A stretch of DNA of 64,000 nucleotides from Paramacrobiotus metropolitanus (lineage: Eukaryota > Tardigrada > Eutardigrada > Parachela > Macrobiotidae). The notes beneath the pieces are model-generated. The model ran no database searches. It was not told the DNA's origin and was given only the letters and a program-made list of their open reading frames with translations. Positions within the stretch are counted from its first letter, which is position 1, and every line of letters starts with the position of its first letter. The DNA is taken from positions 558,001 through 622,000 of the forward strand of contig NW_026570303.1 of the NCBI RefSeq assembly GCF_019649055.1. The letters run 5' to 3'. Both the position numbers and the translations under genes were made by a program. This document shows, in pieces, positions 57,201 to 64,000 of the stretch.

Positions 57201-59365
57201 TCTTGTTCTACAATCACAAGCTTGAAATCACTTTACTAAATTCTGATAACTTGCAGGTAACTCATGGTGCTATAAACAATCAATTTAACAACAATTAAAA
57301 AAATACAAACGCTCAAGCTAAAATGCGTCAAACGAATAAACGGTAGCATCATGTTTAGTCTGACAATTCACCGGTTCCCGGAAACATTTACTTTACCGAA
57401 ATTTCAAAATAGGTGACACCGAACATCTCCAGATTCTGAGCAACTTTCAGATACTCTAGTTCCGCTTCCGTTCGGGACAGACCGCGGTGCTCGGACTGCC
57501 ACTGCCGGATACGATTCTGCCATAATTCGCGCGATACCAACTGCGAATGGAATACATGTTGGGCAATGAGGTTCTCCATGGCGAACGCGTTCTGCTGCTC
57601 CATGGTCACTTCGTCAGCGTCACCCCACTATTGAAACACCGGCGGTTAAAATTCTGTCGAGTCATATTTCCCTCGCTAGTTCAATATTAAAGTGTTTTAT
57701 AAATTGCGAATGTTTAAATTATTCAATTAACCTGACTAATCATGACCGAAAGCTTCTTAGTTTAATATTTTACGTATGCCGAGTGCGAACGACGAGTGCG
57801 AACTGGTACGTAATAACAAGAAAAACCGCAAAGTTCAGTTTCTCATGCAATCATTGCGCACTGTTTTCGTCCTACGATCTGCATAAAAATAAACGCATAA
57901 AAACGATTCCTTCATGGACAAAACAAAGATATTATTACAAGATCGTGTGAAATGTCAGAAATGAGCCAATATATAACACAGATTGCGCAGTAAGGCCGAT
58001 AGGATTCCAATATTATGTAATGACGACGCCACAACACTACGTCAAATTATCAGCTGCAGCGCCGATTAAAACTTGACTCCGGATATTTTATCCACCGCTA
58101 TTCGCATGCAGACAGAGTTATTGTTGAACATCGATAGTTTTTCCTGTACAGGTAGTTTACAGTACACGAATACACCGATCGCAGCAGTTAATCCAGCAGA
58201 TGGTCGTACCTTAGCCTGGACATCGTACGAGGCCAGCAGAATGGCCTCTTCCGGTGGACAGGAAATATGTCCCGTCAGGATATCGTTGCGCACTTGTAGG
58301 AAGAATAAATGCTGCGTAATATCCTGGATGAGCTCTTCCGACACGTCCTCCGGATAGAAGCGCACCATCAGATGAAAGGTCCAGTGCCCGTTTTGTGGGA
58401 GCTTCTGCTTCATGAGCTGCAAAATACAGATACAGAGTATTCTTAACTTACTTCTGTACATAGTATTCTTAACTTACTTCACTGCCTTTGTCATTACAGT
58501 CAAAACAGAGAATTACGATTGAATATTTTTAAAAAAATTCCAAAAAATTCATAATAAGATACGATCATATGTACAATATATTCCTAGAAAACTCTCAAAA
58601 ATAACAAGAAAAAGGCCACTAAATATTTTGAACGAGTGCGAACTGGTACGTAATAACAAGAAAAACCGCAAAGTACCAACAGTATGCCGTTCGTCCAACT
58701 GGTGGTGCCAAATAAATTGTATGTAATGTTGGAATTGTACAAATAAATTTCAAAAGGAGCGGAAGGGCAAAAATCGTCAAATTAATGAGGCAATAAATTC
58801 AGAATTTATCATTAAAGGTCGAAGGAAAAACATTACGAGTACATTGCCATTACAAATGGTTACATCGATTCAGTTTCAAAAACTGCACAAAAATAACAAC
58901 TTCTCATTTTTGCCTTTACCGGTTTCTTTGGCTTGAGCCAGGTCAAAAATCCTTGTGCATCATAATACTGCAGTCCAAAATACCAGGTTTCGCGCAAACC
59001 GATGGCACGGCACACCAGCTCGAAGAGATCCTTTCCGGTTGCAGTTTTCTGGGAATATACAAATAACAAGTTACAAGTAATTAAGAAAGTTATAAGTAGT
59101 ACCTAGTAGTAGTACTCGTATGTCGTAATGGCCAAGCAATTTACAGATTAATCAGGTATGAATCGTACGATAAAGAACGGTACCAGTATAAAACTTGTAC
59201 AGTTGCACGCCAGCCAATATTTATATTTTTCACAGCTGTTTTCTAAATATAGATGAGACAGGACCGAAAAAAGCTTACAGAAACTGTAAATTCCAGTTCT
59301 GCATCCATTGTAACAACGCGAACTCCCAGGGAATTCTTGTCCATAGTGCGAAATGTCCGTGCCAT
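54218..59365 (-). CDS. NF2: Merlin (NF2), nine coding exons, 575 aa
   Basis: Exons from 5' to 3' are 59279-59365, 58920-59048, 58210-58416, 57397-57627, 57073-57207, 56177-56485, 55242-55666, 54376-54529 and 54218-54268. All GT-AG, all phases match. FERM F1 starts [11 protein letters not shown] and has [13 protein letters not shown]2 has [32 protein letters not shown] and [21 protein letters not shown]3 has [25 protein letters not shown] and [14 protein letters not shown] long coiled coil follows ([17 protein letters not shown] onward, MANEEM) and the C-terminal domain ends [25 protein letters not shown] and [14 protein letters not shown] fit merlin better than ezrin/moesin. Merlin links membrane proteins to actin and activates Hippo signalling. 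The gene looks intact. Confidence 0.95.
56999..57060. repeat. Perfect 15-bp hairpin, GCATAATATTACTAA, in merlin intron
   Basis: gcataatattactaa (56999-57013), a 3-base loop, then its exact complement (57017-57031). A further half copy ends at 57060. The ends match the hairpin at 7089-7137. Confidence 0.8.
57792..57834. repeat. 43-bp direct repeat, copy 1
   Basis: acgagtgcgaactggtacgt...ccgcaaagt, identical to 58632-58674. The pair brackets merlin exon 3 (58210-58416) at a spacing of 840 bp. Confidence 0.85.
58632..58674. repeat. 43-bp direct repeat, copy 2
   Basis: Identical to 57792-57834 and in the same orientation. It lies in the merlin intron between coding exons 2 and 3. Confidence 0.85.
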
Positions 59366-60083
59366 TTTAGAGAATTCATCCAGATATTAAATAAGACCGA
59401 CTTCAACCAATCGTCAACAGCGGTCCCATAGAATAAAGCAAAAAAGTTTTCAACAACACATCCAGTTTCACGGAGATATCATGTCCAAATCGTAAATGCA
59501 AACGTTCCGCCACATTAAATATTATCATTCCTTGGTACAGTTGGTAGGATAAAAATATAAAATTCAAAGAGAAAAAACAAAATCGCTAACGCGATCTGCG
59601 GAAAGAAACATCCACACAATTTACAGAATCAAAAACTGGAACAGTTCAACTTTCAAACTCCAAAATACATCTTAAAAATTTTTAAAGAAACAAAAAGAAC
59701 AATTTTATCAGAAAACTGCAAAAATCTGCAAAATGGGAAGTTTGATTTTTTTCAAAAGCAGCAGCAACACTCAACAGGTGGCGAAAACTTTGACGACGTC
59801 AAAAGTTGCATTGATAGCAAACCGCATGTGCGCAATTGCCATTTAGACGTTGCGCCTGGCACCACCAGTTGGACGAACGGCATACCATGTGCATGCATTC
59901 TCCCGCTCTTACCCCCTCCACCCTTACTGAGCATGTCCGTTTCGCTACGAGACGTTCGATTTTACAGACAGCTGGATGCCAAAATCATTCTTGGCTTTTT
60001 TAACTGTGATTTTTCTTTCACCGCGCGCGTGATTATGATTTAAGGAGATCTACCTCTTACCTGTAAGCCAGCTGCTTAGGAAC
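59366..60083. promoter_or_regulatory. Shared divergent promoter region, merlin/ING
   Basis: The 718 bp between the merlin ATG (minus) and the ING ATG (plus) must hold both transcription starts, unless upstream non-coding exons exist. No TATA box is clear. A ctcttacctgtaag stretch around 60052-60066 could be a splice site of a 5' untranslated exon. No coding region. Confidence 0.45.
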
Positions 60084-62299
60084 ATGGCCCAGTACGACGA
60101 CGGACCCAGTTGCTCCTACAGCACGGGCTACCCCTCGTCGTCCTCCTCCATCTCCGCCAGCCCCATGAGTACGACGGATCCCGACGCGCTGGCCAAGCTG
60201 CAGAAAATCGAAGTGGAAATTGAGAGATGTCTGGATAAGTTTTCGGAACGCGACAAGCGCAAACGCGCCGTGCTGTTCTGTGAGCTGCACGATCTGATCA
60301 CGACCGCCACGGATCTGCGAGTGAACCATCTCATGTGGAACCCCCTGACGGCCGTGCGGACCGCCAGTCCCAAGCGGAAAGCGGAGCCCGTGGACTGGGG
60401 CCGGGCTAATCGGAGTATGTTCCGTGATCATGCGGAGGCCATGAAGAAGAAACCAAAGATGGCGCAGCGTGCGCCGCGACGCGGGAAGCAGACGAAGAAC
60501 GGGACGGACGCGGCGAAGCCTGCAGAGGCGAAACCCAAACGGGCGAAAAAGGCAGCCAAGGCTCCAGGTACTGGCAAAGCCGTAATAATTATTAATTATA
60601 AAATATTATGTAATGTACACTTTGCAGAGGCAATGCATCATGATGCTCTGATATGATGCGCTTTTATTCCTGATCGAGATTTGCATGTTTAGGATTTTTA
60701 AATGATTGTAGCTCTTAAATCTGAGATTAAAATTTTAATTACCGTATTATAAAAAAGGGAAGACAAGAGGTCTGTGTTCTTTCAGGGTTTTTTTAAACAG
60801 CGTTTTAAGTTGAACGTTTTAGTGGAGCTGTTGTTGTTGAAATGCCACAGCCGTAGTACTTTGCCTTTTAACCCAAGAAAAGACAGAAATTTTAGAAGCT
60901 TTCTGTGTGAACTTTGAGTTTGGCTATTACGTAATGACAGAAATCTTGCCAAGCACCGAAGCACGGCCCCATTACTGCTGACTCGCTTGTTATATGGACG
61001 GCTGTAAATTGTAACTAGTTGCCTAAGGTCTTAAAATCGTCTCTTATTAAGATAATAATAATGAAAAAGTTTTCGTTCACGAGTGTGCCACATTGCTGTA
61101 CCGAATTAATAATAGCTGTACCGAATTAATAGAAAACGTAAAATCAATAAAAATAGTTAACGAGATACGAATGCATGCTGCCGCCATGCTCGTACTTCAA
61201 ATTGTAAATATACCTGTATACTATATAATTATATGTACACTGTACAGTACATTGTACGTATCTGTACAAGTACATACCTCATAGTGCATATTCTGAATGG
61301 CGCTAGTTTATTATTATTTATTATTACTATTATTACTACTGGAGGTATAAACTAACTTTTTAGGTATAAGTTATTGTAACTAAATTCTAAACATTTACCT
61401 ATTTGTGTACCTGAATATAATTATGTGCGATTTTTACCATAGCAAATAACAGTTTATTTGCCCACGACATCCCAAATCGGAATTTCTTATGAAATTATTA
61501 TTATTGTTATTATTTCGTATGAAATTATTATCACTGGTTGCTGAGGTGCAAATTTTCCTTACGTTGTCCTAAAACCGTCACGATTACTCGTATTACTGCA
61601 TGGCTGCACTGATAATTTATTAATGTATTTTATTGATTTGTGGGGATGAACGCCGCTGAAATTTACTAACAAAAAAATTATTAAACAAAAATTGTGTTTC
61701 TAAGACGTGCAACGTGCATTGCATTGATTTTGCTGATTTTTTGTACTTTTTTCACAGCTCGGGCGCCTTCCATCATCGAGATCCCCGTCGTGCCGGACGT
61801 GCCGCCGCCAGCATCGTCACCGACAAAACGCGGGCGCCCGAAGAAAGTACCGCCTCCTCCGGCGCCGGTGCCGCCTCTTAATGTCGCCCCATCCACCGTA
61901 GTCGCTGCCGGCACAGCGGGGACCGGCGTGGTGGGCCTCATGGATATTGCGCTGTTGAATACGTTCGCCCAGAATGGACCCATCGCCAATGGAACGGCGA
62001 AACTGCAACCGGTAGGCGTCCATCAGCGGCGCCGCACCAAGAAGGTGCCCTTTGAATCGGATGAGCCTTCGGATGCTGCACCTGCACCAAAGAAGAAGAA
62101 AGCCAAGATTGAGGAGCCCGTGTACTGTATCTGCCGAATGCCGTCCAGTGGTAAAATGGTGCTCTGCGATAATGCCCACTGTGAGCTGAAGTGGTTCCAT
62201 TTCACCTGTCTGCGGATGCGTAAAACCCCGCCCGGGAAGTGGTATTGCCCCAGCTGTCGTCAGGAGGGGGATCCGTCGACGTTGAAGGTACAGGCGTAA
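60084..62299 (+). CDS. ING-type PHD-finger chromatin protein (two exons, 341 aa)
   Basis: Exon 1 (60084-60567) and exon 2 (61758-62299) join in phase 1 across a 1,190-bp intron. The C-terminal PHD finger is of the ING class: EPVYCICRMPSSGKMVLCDN, HCELKWFHFTC, PPGKWYCPSCRQEGD. All eight zinc ligands are present, as are the Tyr, Met and Trp positions used by ING proteins to hold trimethylated Lys4 of histone H3. The N-terminal helix (LAKLQKIEVEIERCLDKF) is a short ING-like coiled coil but lacks clear LP.EL.R. The middle is Pro/Ala/Lys-rich with basic nuclear-localisation-type runs and an RGRPKK AT-hook-like motif. It is expected in a histone acetylation or deacetylation complex. The exact ING subclass is not determined. 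Confidence 0.88.
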
Positions 62300-63085
62300 C
62301 GAGATCTCCGCGTTGAGCACAGTGTCGTTTGGATTCTATTGGTCTCGTTCTGTAAGTATTCTGTTGACTAAAGAGGATTGCTTCAGTGTTTTTGTTTTGT
62401 AACGGCATTCCAGATTGCGATTGAGATATTTAGTGTGTTTGTTTTCGCCGTAAATGCATTTTGGAACGATTATTACGTGTAGTCAAATATCTCTTGTTGG
62501 AAAAGGGGTTTATTCTGTAACGGTTGTATTACTTTGAACCGCTCTGGATAGAAAAGAAAATGATTGGAATTTAGCTTTGTATGTATACAATAAAAATGAC
62601 GTACTTATATGTGACTTAGGTTCATTCGTAGGTTGATTGAAATTTGAAAACAAGCAAAATGATACTCGAAAACTGCTGCATTGCTTATTAAGTTGCGTAG
62701 TCACTGCACACTCGCCCCGCTAAGCTAACAATAATTATTGTGTTTTTGATCGGAAATGACGAAGTATGCGTTTGATGTCAGAATGATGTTGACTTAACGA
62801 CCTGTACAAATAAGCGGTAAATGTCACGTACTTGGTCCTATTGGAATCTATCGGAATCGCTTTCAGATCTTCGCATTTCGGGTAACACGCGGGCGTTCGT
62901 ATAATAAAAGCACAGGCCTTCGATTCGATATTCATGCTATCGAATAATAATATTTAATATGTAACGTGAGAGCCAAAAACATAATACGATCGACGTGTAA
63001 TTAAACGGCATCAGAAACTGTCTAGGTATACATAGTTATTCGGAGCGTTGGCTTGGATCCTGATCCCCTTTGCTCCAGAACACTA
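62300..63085. other. Intergenic, nothing recognised
   Basis: Between the ING stop and the receptor start on the same strand. No coding region, repeats or RNA gene seen. Confidence 0.45.
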
Positions 63086-64000
63086 ATGCGAATAAAGACC
63101 ATGAAAACACTGGATAGTTCGGATGACCAGTATGCATATCGCACGTACAAAATATTTGCATGGCAAGAACGATGCCTGAAGCTATTTGGTATTCTTTACA
63201 ATCCCAAAGAAAATCGGTTAACATTTTCGAAGATCTACAGTTACCTCATGGTTATCTTTCTCCTGGCTGGAGGAGTGTTTTGTGCGACGCTCTACATCGT
63301 CTACGTCGTGTGGGTGATGGTCACCACGGATGCCAAGAATCCGTTCCTCCGCATGTTGGCATACATCCCCTACGCGTTCGTTAATATCCGGGCGGTGTAC
63401 GTGGTGTTCGTCTGCTGGAGGAAATGTCGTTGGTGGTTCCGCTTTCAGCAGCGGGCCAGCGTAATCCTCAGCTGTCATTCGCGACCCGATTCGCTGTCAC
63501 GGCAGATGCGCCAATGGCAGCGGCGGTCGGTCGTCGCTGGTATCGGGTCGTTTCTGGCCGTGCTGGCTTTCGAAGTTGCCGATTGGCTGCGCTGGTTCGA
63601 TCAGGATCCACGACACTGGGATATGTCCTATACCAATGCCCTGGAACCGCTTCCGATATGGTATCCTGTGTGGTTATACATAGTCATCTGGAATGTGTTT
63701 TGTGCATTTTCTTACTTTTTATCACAACAGCTGTATATTAGTCTGGTGTTGTACGGGTGTATTTCTAAAGCATTACTGAGCGATATCAAAACAAATCTCA
63801 GGGCGGAAAGTAAAGAATTTAATTCCGATAAGATGTCATCACCTCTAAAATGTGTCGCCGGGACAGCGGACGCTGATTATACTAGCCTTTATGAGCGAAT
63901 AAAAAAATCGAAGATGCGCTATATGGACATCTTGACCTTTTCACATGACCTGAATCATACTTATGGGAACGCCCTGTTTGTCATTTACGGGATGGATTTG
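63086..64000 (+). CDS. Gustatory-receptor-like 7TM protein, partial (cut by window end)
   Basis: A frame open from ATG 63086 (a second in-frame ATG is at 63101) to the end of the window, 305 codons without a stop. Hydrophobic segments are at about 63235-63320 (YLMVIFLLAGGVFCATLYIV), 63355-63420, 63525-63590 and 63655-63760 (WYPVWLYIVIWNVFCAFSYF), with a fifth starting at the edge. Long polar loops separate them. The C-terminal side (YMDILTFSHDLNHTYGNALF) resembles the L..L....N..FG...L stretch of insect gustatory receptors before their sixth membrane segment. Such proteins are ligand-gated cation channels in chemosensory cells, with intracellular N-terminus. The assignment rests on architecture and this motif. 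Confidence 0.5.
   Translation, partial: MRIKTMKTLDSSDDQYAYRTYKIFAWQERCLKLFGILYNPKENRLTFSKIYSYLMVIFLLAGGVFCATLYIVYVVWVMVTTDAKNPFLRMLAYIPYAFVNIRAVYVVFVCWRKCRWWFRFQQRASVILSCHSRPDSLSRQMRQWQRRSVVAGIGSFLAVLAFEVADWLRWFDQDPRHWDMSYTNALEPLPIWYPVWLYIVIWNVFCAFSYFLSQQLYISLVLYGCISKALLSDIKTNLRAESKEFNSDKMSSPLKCVAGTADADYTSLYERIKKSKMRYMDILTFSHDLNHTYGNALFVIYGMDL

Noticed and set aside
1-64000. tRNA, rRNA genes or CRISPR arrays
   Set aside because: No cloverleaf with intact T-loop, no rRNA-like conserved blocks and no regularly spaced repeats were seen; a covariance-model scan would be decisive.

Overview
The window is eukaryotic and animal. Genes are split by short GT-AG introns. It holds orthologue-grade metazoan genes: merlin/NF2, an ING-type PHD protein, an importin-13-like karyopherin and an SLC22 organic-ion transporter. 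A gustatory-receptor-like 7TM gene runs off the right edge, which points to a protostome. A compact ecdysozoan genome such as a tardigrade is my best guess, by inference only.

Left half (about 2-41 kb) is an accessory, duplication-rich region. It carries five related rhodopsin-like 7TM receptor genes or relics, two paralogues of a cathepsin-B-like protease, two copies of an unrecognised coiled-coil protein, two LRR gene relics, a bulb-type lectin with one in-frame stop, and a P-loop GTPase. The order and the shared flanks show repeated segmental duplication followed by decay. All five receptors carry indels or stops. One cathepsin (33763-36524) splices into a clean 532-residue reading frame, while its sister (11804-14829) has a frameshift and two damaged splice donors. 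A palindromic foldback element sits in one dead receptor.

Right half (about 42-64 kb) is conserved and housekeeping-like. The importin-13-like gene (minus strand, 10 exons, 979 aa) and merlin (minus strand, 9 coding exons, 575 aa) can be assembled exon by exon with every splice phase matching. A Mutator-like DNA transposon (48173-50839) with 46-bp terminal inverted repeats and a 9-bp target duplication sits inside importin intron 2. It keeps a SWIM finger and a Ulp1-like protease region but appears to lack its transposase core. Merlin and ING are divergently transcribed.

The intact right-hand genes argue that the indels on the left are real decay rather than uniform sequencing error. The most novel objects are the cathepsin-B paralogue with a ~200-residue C-terminal extension, the bulb-type lectin, the Ulp1-bearing MULE, and the 28.5-kb nested palindrome.
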